DNA from: Littorina saxatilis
Taxonomy: Eukaryota; Mollusca; Gastropoda; Littorinimorpha; Littorinidae
DNA: 64,000 nucleotides
Assembly: GCF_037325665.1 (NCBI RefSeq)
Contig: NC_090251.1
Span: forward strand, 34,198,523-34,262,522
Direction of reading: 5' to 3'
Below, piece by piece: positions 22,800 to 37,572 of the stretch; the stretch's first letter is position 1, and every line of letters begins with the position of its first letter. The translations under genes were made by a program, and so were the position numbers. The notes beneath the pieces were generated by a model. It made no database searches. It had not been told where the DNA came from and saw nothing but the letters and a program-made list of their open reading frames with translations.

Positions 22800-23887
22800 A
22801 TTGACTTCATTTATGAGCCCAAAGGTAACAATATCGACAAGAATGTACGCATTTGACATTAAATGAAACATTCATAGACAGTTTCCAACTCACCAGATCT
22901 GCCAAAGAGCCTTCATTCGTGAAAAACGATGATTTTAATCCGACAGGTATCGGAAACAATCTCTTGGTAACCTGCGTTTCTCCTTCCGAAGTGACGTGAC
23001 GGCGCCACATTTGTTTGTTTATGGCTGTTTATCGCGAAACAACACAGTTGAAATTTGTGTGTAAAATATCATAAATGGGTGGCGTGTAATCTCCGAATCA
23101 GTTCGTTATCTGCGTTTCGATGGTAATTCAGTTAGCGTGGAGTTACTTTGAATCGAAGGCGAAGGTAACATGCGTTGCATGTGGGACGGCGTGAGCAAAT
23201 TTGATTGCAATATTTTATACAGGAAGTAAATTTCAATGATTCTGTTATGCAGTGTTTTGGTAGCGTATCTGCTTTTCTACTATGAAGCTCATTTGGAGTG
23301 ATACGCTGATCGAAGTGGGGTACGGTATGTGGGACATCAACCGTATGCAGATTACGCCTCAGAACACTCTCGCATTTCACAAAGACAACAATAATTTGCA
23401 ACATTTCAAGAACTTTATCAGTTTTATTATACACTATTTCAACAAAAACAGCACAAACACGACTATTATCAACAACACAGAACGGGAGGTAAGTCTTCAA
23501 AGACGCACCAAGTGTGCGTTCCCGTTTTTGGACGCCATTTTTGCTAGCATTTTCACAGTAAATCTTAATATTTCCATTTCTATTGAATGATTTTTTTAAA
23601 ATTTTTTTATTGTGCCGATTCTCCTATCTCTCTGGCATGTACTGGGTGTTTTGTGACCAGTTTCTCCCCCAGACTGTATTGAAAAATGCGTCCGTGTGAG
23701 CTGACCCCCACTTGTGACCAGTAGCAAAGAACATATGTAGTATCTTCTTCTTCTTGTCGTTCGCTGTTAGATCGTCAGTCCGGACTGCAGGGCGAAACGT
23801 GCTGTCCTCTCATATATGCAGTATGAGTATGCACTTACACTACAGTTACGGTATCTAAAAATATCAACTCCACTTTTCTTGCCACAG
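22800..23887 (+). other. NCAPH2 upstream region, with a possible 5' UTR exon end
   Basis: The first NCAPH2 coding exon starts behind a splice acceptor (CTTGCCACAG, ending 23887), so an upstream non-coding exon must exist. The best donor nearby is GGGAG|GTAAGT after 23488. CRE-like TGACGTGA occurs at about 22993. A 76-bp piece at 23743-23818 (TTCTTCTTCTTGTCGTTCGC) resembles a repeat end. The true first exon could also lie left of element B. Confidence 0.35.
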
Positions 23888-23910
23888 AATCAGACTGAGA
23901 GTGAGAGAAG

Positions 23911-26900
23911 ATGACAAGCTCTTCGCAGACAGCTGGCCTGGATGCCAGGTTCAGCCACATCCTACAGCCTATCCGCAATCTCACCAAGAACTGGGACGTT
24001 GACATTGCCAACCTGCTGGACTCATACCTAGATGACGTAAGTAGCGGTGACGGCTAGTGAGCAAAAATTTTGCAAGATTATTTGTTTAAAATAAATTATA
24101 AAGACCGAGATAAAATTCAAAGTTTCCAATTCCCCAGCGGACCCTTTTTTTACCTACCGATCCTCAAACTTTTTTGACCCTTCGGGGAAAAAAAGTTTGA
24201 TTAAAAATGACAAAACTAAGTTCAGCAGACTTTACGAGGAAATTCACTCTTTTCTGACATCTAAGGAACGTACAGCTGGCATCATTTCTTGCCAATAAAA
24301 TCTGTGTACGTCTGTCTAACTGGAAAAAATATCTTGAATTCTTCAATAAAAAAATAAATGAATCAATGAAAAAAAGGCCTTGTCAATGTCATCAGAAAGA
24401 AACGTTTTACTTTTGTTTCCCCTTTTGTTTCCCCTTCTAGAGCAACATTTATAGTGTGAGCGTCATGTGTTAAATTTTTATTTATATCCAGTATTTTCAA
24501 TTCCAATCACCAAAGTTTCCCAGGTTGCACAATTTTGCATACTTTCTTCTACAAATGTTCGTAGGGGCTGCGGCTGGCTTTTTAAAAATTTTATTTCACG
24601 ATCTCATGCCTCTGTTTGTGTGAGCCTATTTGTGTTCATTTGATTGTATACAAAAAAATTGTAAACAAAATTCAATTTGAACTGCATCAATGTATCACTA
24701 TTTTCTTATAATTTATGTATGTGTTGTGTCTTCTGTTTTTTTTATCAAGCGTTTTAAACAAAAGAGTTATTGTGATTCTGATTTTATTTTGCTTGAAGAT
24801 GAACTTGTTCTGTTTCAGTTGGAACACATTGTTATCACTTTTAACTGTGGTGAAACAGTCATGAATTTTGCTGAAGCTGCTCTGGTCATCCAGGGGTCAG
24901 CCTGTGTCTACAGCAAGAAGGTAAAAACTAAAAAATCCACAAAAGTAGTTGCTTTCGAAAAGAATTGTCCGTGAAGTCATGCAAAACAAGAGAAAAGTAT
25001 CAACCAAATAAATGATGTCATCATGATTGTGTGAATTACACTTCCGGCTCTGATGCTGTAGCTGATTTTCCAGATAGTGGTATGATGGAATCCCCCCTTT
25101 TAAGGACCCTCAAATTTAAGACTCCCTACTTTTTAAGACCTTGTTTTCTCAGACCTTTTGTTTATAACCTGTGTAAATTTACTTCCATTTTAAGACTCCC
25201 TCCCTTTTACGACCTGATTTTCTCAGATTTTTGAAGGTCAAGGGGGGTTCCAATGTAAAAAAATGAATACATTGAACATGATTAAGTAAAAAGAAGAACT
25301 TCAAGAAAGAAAAACAAGTCGCGTAAGGCGAAAATACAACATTTAGTCAAGCTCAGTCGAACTCACAGAATGAAACTGAACGCATTGCATTTTTTTCCTC
25401 AAGACCGTACACTCGTAGCATCGTCTGTCCACCGCTCATGGCAAAGGCAGTGAAATGAACAATCCAGAAAAGCGCGGTAGCGGTTCCGCTGAGGAGGATA
25501 GCACGCTTTTCTATATCTCTATTCTTTTTAACTCTCTGAACGTGTTTTTAATCCAAACATATCATATCTATGTTTTTGGAAGATGAAATTGTTTTCAAAT
25601 CGATTTCGGAAATTTAATTTTAATCATAATTTTTATATTTTTAATTTTCAGAGCTTGTTTCCAATCCGAATATAACATATTTATATGTTTTTGGAATCAG
25701 AAAATGATGAAGAATACGATAAACGTAATTTTGAATCGTTTTATAAAAAAATAATTTTAATTACAATTTTTAGATTTTTAATGACCAAAGTCATTAATTA
25801 ATTTTTAAGCCTCCAAGCTGAAATGCAATACCAATGTCCGGCCTTCGTCGAAGATTGCTTGGCCAAAATTTCAATCAATTTGATTGAAAAATGAGGGTGT
25901 GACAGTGCCGCCTCAACTTTTACAAAATGCCGGATATGATGTCATCGAAGGCATTTATCGAAAAAATGAAAAAAAAGTCTGGGGATATCATACCCAGGAA
26001 CTCTCATGAAAAATTTCATAAAGATCGGTCCAGTAGTTTACTCTGAATCGCTCTACACACACACACACACACACACATACACCACGACCCTCATCTCGAT
26101 TCCCCCCTCTAGGTTAAAACATTTAGTCAAAACTTGACTAAATGTAAAAAAGGAGAAGGCTTACAATGAACACAGACACAATGTACATGATCAGGAACAA
26201 GATAGATATGGTTGTGCGGGGAAGGTGAGAGAACAAACAAGTTTAAATTACAGAAACATAAAACCATTAACCTCATTACTTTTAGTTTGTCTGCTGGCTA
26301 GATAGTAGATATACTCAGCCATTCATTGGAATGATTTCACTGAAATTTGTTTCGGAATATTATGAACGTTATATATTATGGGACATGATATTGATAATGT
26401 TATTTTACAATTCCAGGTGGAGTACCTTTATTCCCTTGTGTATCAAGTTGTTGGCATCATCGCCAACAAAAAGTAAGTCTATTTACATGGCTGTATCAAT
26501 GTACAGGGTCAACAGTATTCATTTATTTACCAGTATTTATATTTTGGTATATTTTAGAATGGATCTGTAATTTGTTTTGATCACGTGTTTGAATTTGTGC
26601 AAATGGGCTATAAATCTAGAATTTATTTCCAACATTTTTAATCTCCTGTGATCATTCTAAAGATCCTTAAATTGCAGAATTTTGCATCGGTTTTTCAAAT
26701 AAATTAAAATGTCATTGGGGTGAGGGAAATGCTTTCAGACTATTTTTTTCATAGAATTTCGTGATCTCCAGCCTGCTAATGTAATTACAAACACATTTTG
26801 CTAATCTGATCAGGAAGCAGCAGAAACCATCATCAGTAGATGCAGAAGGCAACGATGAAGACGCCGAGTTCCCAGAGGAGGAAAAAGAGGAGGTAAACTC

Positions 26901-29900
26901 ATGAAGGAATGCATTGGAATTGTCTTACTTTCACTCTCACTTTCAAAATAGCAATGTTGGTTATAATTAATCCCAGTTTGACAATTTTTGTTAAGCCTGA
27001 TTTTCTGTTGACCAAGTTGGATAGATCTCTGCAGAAAGCTTGAGCACTTTCTTCGTGTTTCTGGGCTGTCGTTCTCTCCAAAGAATGATACATGTTAACG
27101 AATGAAAAAAAACGTGAACACAGACTTATTGATACTATCAAACTTGTGTTTGCTTTCTTCAGACATTGTTAATGTTATACTGTTTATTATGTAAAAAAAA
27201 TTTCAACTTGCATTTTATTTTTCATGCTTTTTCTTGTATAATTTTCTAATAGCTTGATTTTCTTTACAGTTTCTCTCCTTGGATGACAATAAAGAAGCCA
27301 AAGAAGAGAAAGTGACTACTCGTGCTGACCAAGACAAAGTAAGAACATGCTGACGGCGTATCTGCTATCAAATTAATTACAAATTAATTTTATAAGGAAA
27401 TCTGACACTGATTCTGAGTTAAGAAAAGTTGTCTCTTTTTTGTCTAATTATTTGCAGGAGGGAATACAATGGAACCCCCCTTAAAAAATTGTTTAATGTA
27501 TGTTTGATGGTGTATGCTTTTAATTAAGCGTTGTTGACTATGAATGTAGATGTAAATGCTTGTATAACTGTGTTTTAATTTTAGATGTGTCAAGCGCAAA
27601 GAGCATAATTGTAAAGTTATGATGTTGCGGTATATAAATGTTCATTTATTATTATTTAAGTTATTGAGACATCCCAGTGCACTGAGGGATTTATAGAGCA
27701 AATCGAGAAAATTCATTATTGAACGAAGCGCATAGAGCTGAGTTTAATAATTATTTTCGAGATTTGCTCTATAAATCCCTTAGTGCACTGGGATTGTTTC
27801 AATAACGATATTGTCAGTACCGCCATAGAAAAAAGAAGATTCCAAACGCACATTTTGCAACGCGCATTTGAATAGGCATAACTGTGTGGTCAGGTCGTGT
27901 ACAGTAAGATCTAATTTTGTGTGGGGTGTCTCAAATGTGTCGGGCTTTCGTCACACGCATTTTAATTTCTGTTGGTAAATTCCAGTGTAGCGTTAATCTG
28001 AACAGTGATGATCTTTCAGAGAGACCTTATTTGAACTCGGAGAAAGGACTGTGCTCTTCGTTATTTGCGATTCGAAACCTCCAGTCGAGCTTCGACGGAT
28101 TGACTGTGCGGAGTGACTCCCCTTGAATTGACTCGAAGCGGGACTCGACGGTTAGCACATTTTCAAAATAAATGTGGCATATTTCTCGTGTTGTATCTTC
28201 ACTCATCGGGGAGTCTGATACTAAATATGAACGGTAAGAATGCTCTGAACCCTACACGTATTATATCCCCATCGTTTTTTCGTTCACATTTGCCCAACAT
28301 GTTAATTTGCTGAGCGGGGTTTATGTCGTCTGCTAGGCTACCTGGGCAATCGAACCACTGCAGTCTGCACTGAGTCTGCACGCATGAGGCAGGCTGGTAA
28401 TAAGTCTTATATATGGTAAGAACGTTCTGAACCCTACACGTTTTCGATTACGATTGTTCTTGCCTTGAAATAATAATTCGGAAACCATTCATTTACTGAA
28501 CTGATGTAGTCGTATTTCTGTGTAGTCTGCTACGTATGACAGAGTCGATCGAGTCAGTCTTCCAAACTTCCAAATTTATGGTCATTTGGTATTGTGGAGA
28601 ATATAAGCTACATGTCATTAATTAATTCTGAGGATGAGAGCACAGTCCCGCATAGGCAAAGGGCGGAAGAATACGCTCTGTGGAAAAGTTAGCGCACTCC
28701 AAGAGTGCGCTAACAGTTTTAGCGCATCGCCATTAGCCAATCAATTGGTTCACATCAGTCATGTGACACCAGTACTCACTGAGAATTATTATTATTATTA
28801 TTATTATTATTATAATTATTATAAAGACCCCCCCCCCCCCCCCTATTTAAGACTTCCTCCCTTTAAAGACCCTGTTTTCTAAGAGTTTTGGTACATATGA
28901 CTGATCATAAGGCTTGTGTTTTTGACTCACATGCGAAGCAAAAGTGAGTCTATGTACTCACCCGAGTCGTCCGTCCGTCCGTCCGGACGTCCGTCCGTCC
29001 GGACGTCCGTCCGGAAAACTTTAACGTTGGATATTTCTTGGACACTATTCAGTCTATCAGTACCAAATTTGGCAAGATGGTGTATGATGACAAGGCCCCA
29101 AAAAACACACATAGCATCTTGACCTTGCTTCAAGGTCAAGGTCGCAGGGGCCATAAATGTTGCCTAAAAAACAGCTATTTTTCATATTTTTCCCATTTTC
29201 TCTGAAGTTTTTGAGATTGAATACCTCACCTATATATGATATATAGGGCAAAGTAAGCCCCATCTTTTGATACCAGTTTGGTTTACCTTGCTTCAAGGTC
29301 AAGGTCACAGGAGCTCTTCAAAGTTGGATTGTATACATATTTTGAAGTGACCTTGACCCTGAACTATGGAAGATAACTGTTTCAAACTTAAAAATTATGT
29401 GGGGCACATGTTATGCTTTCATCATGAGACACATTTGGTCACATATGATGAAGGTCAAGGTCACTTTGACCCTTATGAAATGTGACCAAAATAAGGTAGT
29501 GAACCACTAAAAGTGACCATATCTCATGGTAGAAAGAGCCAATAAGCACCATTGTACTTCCTATGTCTTGAATTAACAGCTTTGTGTTGCATGACCTTGG
29601 ATGACCTTGACCTTGGGTCAAGGTCACATGTATTTTGGTAGGAAAAATGTGTAAAGCATGTGAGTCGTATGGGCTTTGCCCTTCTTGTTATTGATTATCC
29701 CCCTTTAGCATGATGGGGGATATTTGTGTTGTCAATCAATCAATCAATATGAGGCTTATATCGCGCGTATTCCGTGGGTACAGTTCTAAGCGCAGGGATT
29801 TATTTTTTTATTTTATTTTTTTTATATTTTTTTTTATTTTATGCAATCTATATCTCGCACATATTCAAGGCGCAGGGACTTATTTATGCCGTGTGAGATG

Positions 29901-31437
29901 GAATTTATTTATTTATTTAAAAAAAAAAATTTTTTTACACAATACATCACGCATGTTGTATGGTTGTTGGTCTTGTCATAATCTCAGTAAATGTAACCCC
30001 CCATTTTTAGACTGCCTCTTTTTTAAGACCTGATATTCTCAGACTTTTGGGGAGTCTTCAAAGAGAGGTTCCACTGTACCATAAACCGTGACATTAGACT
30101 TTGCCTTAGAGGGTATGTTGTTGGACTTGATATTAACATGCAATCCAAATCTCCGCGATTTTGCAGACGAAAGCAACAAAAAACAAGTTGCGTAAGGCGA
30201 AAATACATTTAGTCAAGCTGTCGAACTCCCAGAATGAAACTGAATGCAATGCAATTTTTCAGCAAGACCGTATACTCGTAGCATCGTCAGTCCACCGCTC
30301 GTGACAAAGGCAGTGAAATTGACAAGAAGAGCGGGGTAGTAGTTGCGCTGAGAAGGATAGCACGCTTTTCTGTACCTCTCTTCGTTTTAACTTTCTGAGC
30401 GTGTTTTTAATCCAAACATATCATATCTATATGTTTTTGGAATCAAGAACCGACAAGGAATAAGATGAAAGTGTTTTTAAATCGATTTCGGAAATTTGAT
30501 TTTGATAATAATTTTTATATGTTTAATTTTCAGAGCTTGTTTTTAATCCGAATATAACATATTTATATGTTTTTGGAATCAGAAAATGATGAAGAATAAG
30601 ATGAACGTAAATTTGGATCGTTTTATAAAAAAAGAATTTTAATTACAATTTTCAGATTTTTAATGACCAAAGTCATTAATTAATTTTTAAGCCACCAAGC
30701 TGAAATGCAATACCAAACCCCGGCCTTCGTCGAAGATTGCTTGGCCAAAATTTCAATCAATTTGATTGAAAAATGAGGGTGTGACAGTGCCGCCTCAACT
30801 TTTAAAAAAAGCCGGATATGACGTCATCAAAGACATTTATCGAAAAAACGAAAAAAACGTCCGGGGATGTCATACCCAGGAACTCTCATGTCAAATTTAA
30901 TAAAGATCGGTCCAGTAGTTTACTCTCAATCGCTCTACGCACACACACACACACATACACCACGACCCTCGTCTCGATTCCCCCCTCTACGTTAAAACAT
31001 TTAGTCAAAACTTGACTAAATGTAAAAAGAAAATGTTGAACCCAGGTGAGAGGGACAAAATAGTGGTTTTCTTTACATGCACAATGCATCTTCCACCAGA
31101 GGGGGGTGGGGGGGGAACTTCATATTAACAAGGCCAACATGCTTCCGCTTATGGGGGCGTTGCCTCCAGACCCCCACCACCACCACCCCTGAACCCCCGG
31201 CGTTATTTATTTCCTTGAAACTAATTTTTCCTTGAACGGATTTTTGCCTGGTGTGTTTTGCTAACAGACACAGATTTGTCTCTTGCACAGTTGATGATCT
31301 GTGTTTCAGGAATCTGTTGTTCATCCTATGACTCCAATGAGTCTGATGGCGCAGGGAGAGGGCGAAAAAGAAGATGGGGAAATTAACTGGTAAACCTGTT
31401 TATGATGCTCTTTTTGTTTCTTAGTTTGCGTGGGTGC

Positions 31438-31485
<48 letters not shown>

Positions 31486-34400
31486 ATCCACCACCTAGGA
31501 TAGGAAAGGGGGGAGAAAATTGCTAACGCCCTGACCCAGGGTCGAACTCACAACCTCTCGCTTCCGAGCGCAAGTGCGTTACCACTCGGCCACCCAGTCC
31601 TTTTTACAGAAAACTCAGTGCTTAAGCTCTGTGCGGCCAGCATCGCAAAGTATACTTTGCATAGTTGACTTGGCCCAGTTAAGGACAGGCTTTAGTGTTG
31701 CCGAGTTAACTTATTGTGTGTTGCTCATTGTCACTCCCACAGCCACAAGGGGGAGGTGCTAGGCAATATGTCAGACTTCCAGATGAACTGCGGCAGCGTA
31801 CCATCCAAGGGTGGAATCTTCATGGACTCCAACCTTCCACTTCTACAGTCTCGACTCCGTCTCCTAGCCTGCTCTACACCGTACCCTCACCACGGTCAGA
31901 TTTGAAATGCCTTTTCAATGGCAAATTTTCTTTTTCATTTTCATAACTTTATTGTCCCATCATCGCTGGGACATTGGGGTCACTTCCTCCCAGTGGAAAG
32001 CTAAAAGCAACTGAGTCGCCCTTTTTTTTTGTTGCAGGTATGTTATTTGATGTCAACAGTCAGCACAATACGGACATTTCGTTTATACACGTATTTTCAA
32101 AAAAACTTTGCCATCATTTTGGCCGATCTGCAAATCTTTTTGTTGTTGGTTTGTTTGTTTGTTTTTGTTTTAAGATTCTATGGGGTATAATGATTTTCTC
32201 CTACCTAACTAACTTTTTGGATGTGTTATGTTGCAGAGAGGAATCATTTGGAGAAGTCAGATAACGCTGAGTCAAACCAGATAGACATGCCTCCCCCACC
32301 TCCCCTGGCTGATTTATCCAGTGGCAGTGAGTGATCAATTATTTTCCATCCAAATGTTCTTCTACCCTAAAATCTCTGATCTGTTTTTGTGATGTAGGTT
32401 TAAGATTAAAATTGAAATCTCAGCCAGTCACTGCTAATAACTTGGTAAATAATGAGTATAGATGATAGTATATTTCTTTAGTGATGTATGTGTTGTCTTG
32501 TGTGTGTTTCTATGTGTGTGCATGAGACATAGTTCTTCAGTGATTGTAGGTGAGTGTGCATGAAGCATCATGTTTGTCAATGACATTGGTGTATGTGTGT
32601 GCCCTGCAAGAAAGGTTGCGTAGAGGAAGGACAATGAGTGCTTATCCTATGTTTCAGTGCCTAACTCCATCCCACCTTTTCTTCCCAAAGTACATTACCC
32701 TGCCCTCCCCCCCCCCCCCCCACCCCGCCCGCCTCATCTCCCAGGAATGTGTTTTTGTGTGAACCATGTCACTATCAGTGTTCTTTATCTTTAAGCATTA
32801 CATACTTTGATTAATAACCCCTGTGCATTCCTTCACAGGTATATGAATCATTGAATGATACTGTTACATGTATCTGTAAATCCAAACCTTTGGGGTTCTA
32901 GTTCTACAGTGTTCATTTTCTTTCACAGTGGATGGTGGCGATGATGGCGGGTTCCAACCGATGGAAGCTGCCCCTGACGACAGTCACCAAGCACCACAAG
33001 AGGTATAGTGCATTACACCAGTGTTGTGTGACGCTCAAAAGCTGACTGTGTGTATATATAGTAAAAAAAGATCAAACGGAGAGGTTGCAGAGTTAATTTA
33101 CTGTTATTGTTATATGAAGTCTTATATCGCGCGCGTATCTCCAGACTCGAACTCAAGGCGCAGGGATCTATTTATGCCGTGTGAGATGGAATTTTTTACA
33201 CTATACATCACGCATTCACATCGACCAGCAGATCGCAGCCACTTCGGCGCATATCCTATTTTTCACAGCCTATTATTGCAAGTCACACGGGTATTTTGGT
33301 GGACATTTTTTTATCTATGCCTATACAATTTTGCCGGGAAAGACCCTTTTGTCAATCGTGGGATCTTTAACGTGCACACCCCAATGTAAAGGTGGTCCTT
33401 AATTGAGGCCTGAGAAGACTACGCGAAGTCTTTTACCAAAAACTCAGTGCTAAAGCTTCGTGCGGCCAGCTTCGCGAAGTATACTATGCGTAGTCGACTT
33501 CGCCCAATTAGGGACAGGCTTAAACCAAGAGAATACACAGCAGAAATCAGTCTTGGTATTTTCTTCATCGGTATTACGTCAGCAACATACATCAGCTGTT
33601 GCTGACTTCTTCAGGATGGTATGGACAAGGAATGACAACACAGGATGTGATTGAATTATATTTGTATACAAGTTGTCAATTATAATATACTATACTAGTC
33701 TGAGGAATTTTGGCATACTTAGAAACCACAATCACCAAAATACCTGTATTTGTCAGCTTCACAATCTCTTGATTTATGAATTATAATGTACTTACTCTCT
33801 ATAGCCGCAAAAACTCTCTCTCTTCTGTCACTCTCCCTCCATCCCTCTTTGTCTCCCTCTGTACTTTCCTCTCCCTCCTACTCTGTGTTTGAAAGTTTTC
33901 ATGTTTATGCTTGTGGAAGATTCTTTTGTCCAACCGAAAGAATAGTAGTGTCTTGTTACAGGAAGAGTCATTGCTTCCAAGGCGCTCCGAAAGAAAAAGA
34001 GTTCAGTTTGCTGTCCAAAAACCAAAACCCGTGAGTAGCCCATTTTAATTTTGATCCTGTAGCCCATTTTAATTTTGATCCTGGAAGCACATCCATTGTG
34101 AATTTTTATTTGTACATGATCGGATATAGTTGATGTTTTCTATAAAGAAAAAGTTATGTGTATGTATGTGTAAATCTGTGTGTGTAATCCTTTTTTCCTG
34201 TGCAATATGTTTGATGCAGTTTCAGGGTAACTCGCAACATCCCAATTAAGCTGACCATAAATTCAAATCGAGACCACCAAAAATAGTCAACTTTTGGATG
34301 AAACTTGAGCAAAACTGTAAATCATTCATAGATTATACATACCCGATCATATGGAAGCAATAAATGTCAACCTAAACCGTCTCCTCCCTCTTAAAACAGT

Positions 34401-37400
34401 TGGTTGTTGTTAAACAGTGGAACCCCCCTTTTTAGACCTAAAAAAATCAGTTCTTAAATAGGAAGAAGTCTTGCAATGGTGATTAATTTACCGAGGCTAT
34501 GAGAAAACCTGGTCTTAAAAGGTAGGGAGTCTTAAATGGGGGGGGGTCGGTCTTAAAAGGGGGTTTCACTGTGTTTACTGCATCACATTCCCAATCTTTG
34601 ACATTCCAGGTGATTGATCACTGGGCGCTGTGTGACCCGTACACAAACGGCAAGCTGACTGAGAAAAAACTGAAGGCGGGAAAGACGTTCGTAGTTCCAG
34701 CAGGAACAGAGCAAGCGGGCACGAAAAAGCGCAAGCGAAAAACACCGGCAAAGAAGGTCCCAGTCCAGCCCATCTCAGAGTTTGTGCAAACCAGACGTGA
34801 GTCAACCTGTTGTTTCTCTTCCCTTGTTTTCCTTAGGTTCTTGTGTTAACATAAACTGTATATACATACGTATACATGTACATGTACCAGAGATTGGGCT
34901 AGCAGAAATTTACAGTATTTTACTTGTACAAATCTCAAAAGACTAAAAATAAAATTGGCAACTGGTCATACACACCAGTCAATATATATTCTTTCTTTGA
35001 TAAAACATATTAACTGTGTATTAGACTTGGTTTGCCTGGTTGGCATGATAGAAGGAATGGTTTGTGTGTCGGCCAGGATTCATACTTTTGAAGAATTACC
35101 AGTTTGGCATGGAGAAATAATAAATGTTGCATATTTGTCTAGCCCGCTGTGAAAGAATCAGTGTTTTTTCTCGTTCTAGTATATTCTCATCGACCCAAGT
35201 TCCCCAAGAATCCATCTTTGGTTCCTACCTTCCCTGAATTTGACGACTTGTTTTGGAAGGAGTTCAAGAGACGTCAAGAACTGAAGCGGCAAAAACAAAA
35301 ACAGCAGGTAAGTTTTTCACAATTAAAACTGACCATGTGAGGGACAAAACTGACATTTACGGCAATAAAGTGCTGCTAATGGAAGAGGATTCTACAGGGA
35401 TTGTGATGAAGAAAAATTATCAGTATTCTAAGGTTTATTTTCCTGCAAACACCACAGGAAAGCATAGCAACCTGATCAGATATACGGTTTGGTATTTCGC
35501 TTGAAGAGCTTTCTTTAAATGTCTTGTATAGTTACTGTTTGCATTGTCTTGGTTTGACTGCTTGGTGTGATACCTTGTTCAGTTCCTATAGAAGCCAGGA
35601 ATATTAGTGTGCTCATTAATTAAAGGCACAGTAAGCCTCCCGTAAACCATCACAGAGCTCCCCGAGCGTCTAAATACAGTACAAGCATACGGGAACATCC
35701 TGGCTGCTTTCTGTCGAGCGTGAGACATTTTCAAAGAATTTATTTTCGTAGACTTGTTCCGTTAACAACAACGGCGCCTCGTTTTTGCGCTAGACCTAAC
35801 TTTTAAAATCTAAATAATAAATTGACAGCTTGTTACACAAACATTCTTTTATCATAAAAGAATTCGTTTTTCATCAAGACAAGATCAGAACAATTCGAAG
35901 TTGTGAAAGTTTAAAAAAAGAAAAGCCCGGAAGCAGGGTCACGCAAGGGTCGTAGCAGACGACGGCCGGTTTATCAGTGCAAATCGCCGTTCCTCTCAAC
36001 AGTCAAAAGCCATCGCTAGAGTTCTTGTGAACCACAGCCGTTGTTTCGTGCATAAAAAAAACGTGCTATTGTAGATAAGCTCACGTCGAGTCGCATTCAA
36101 ATGACTAACTATGACGACTGCATTGTGAAAAGGGAAAACTGGATCACACGGGTTCACGATGGCTCAGGGGTAAGATAAACCACGCAAAAATAAATTCTTT
36201 GAAAATTGTTCGCTCTTTACGGAGGGCACCTAGGATGTTCTCAATTGGTGAGTGTTTAAATGAAATGGTGTTTGTACTGTGTGTAAAAGCCTGACCGTAT
36301 CTGTGATGGTTTACGGGAGGCTTACTCTGCCTTTAACACCAGATTCATAAATGGCTAATGTGATCACTCATATAAACTGTTCAAATTTTTTCAGAAAATG
36401 TGATTTACAATGCTTCTTTTTGATTTTTTCATTTTTGCCACGATTTTTTCTTTCTCGTATGTTGTTGTAACGAGCACTGTGATTGGTTGTTCCAGGCTCT
36501 GCAGGATGTGTACGAGCCAGTGGATGATGGGGTTGAGGAAGCAGAAGAGAACAACTGGCCTGCTGATGCTGAAGATGGTACAATTTCTCCCTCGCCGCTC
36601 TCCTGACCACTCTCTTTCTATCTGACCTTCTCAGTGCTCAATCTCTATTTGAATATATCTTCTCTTCCCTATGAAGCAGATTCACCTGTTCATCACACAG
36701 TTGAAAAACCATCCACCCGCCACCTGAGCCTGAAGTGCTCTTCACATGGTAGACTTGCAACCAACTTTTGCCCAACTTTAGTCGTTTGAAAATCACTCCC
36801 GAGTCGTTGAGGTCGAATCGGCGAAAAGTCTGCCATGTGAACAGCCCCAGCGATTTAGAAACGATTCGGACCAAACTCGTCAGCGACTCCAAAACTCAGT
36901 TGAGCACTGCTGTACTCGGCCATGACTCGTCAGCAATTTTGTCCAGACTTCTTATTGCGCTTACTAAAATCACTTGAAAGTTGGGCAAAAGTAGGTTGCA
37001 AGTCTGCCATGTGAACAGCACTTTACTTAATAGCTATGCTTCTTTGGCTTTCCTTTCTCTCCAAATTCCCAACACCCTCTTACATCCGCCTCCCTCTCCT
37101 TTCTCTCCTCCTCCTTTTTCCATCATAAGTTCATGCCTTATACAATGCCACAGAGTGATGATTTTGTTAATGATTCCTTTAACACAGGAGGGGATAATGT
37201 AGAGGCAGATGATGATGACCCCTTTGAACCACCACAGCTACAGTTGGAGGACACCCCTATACAGGCACACGGCGGAGAGTTCCTCAACTCATTAGGTAAG
37301 AACATAAGTGTGATTCGTTATTCTGTCAAGGGGCTAAATGGAGAATGACAGCCTGGTCATTTTTATCGTAAGATAAACTCAAGTCTTAGCTTTTTATTAC

Positions 37401-37509
37401 CATATATAAGAGGTACATTTATCTAGCGGGACAAATGTCAGAATCTTGCAAGTGATGCAGTTTTTTTTGCAAAATGCTTTAGAATTGATTGTGTGTATCT
37501 GTGCGTTCA

Positions 37510-37572
<63 letters not shown>

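Noticed and set aside
23132-23500. 122-codon minus-strand open frame near the NCAPH2 start
   Set aside because: No domain; overlaps the probable NCAPH2 5' region and lacks coding character.
28634-28882. Open frame ending in a Tyr run and Pro run
   Set aside because: Translation of ATT and C tracts in an intron.
31490-31600. tRNA-like sequence with boxes A and B
   Set aside because: Acceptor stem does not close and the neighbourhood is repeat; better read as a SINE head.
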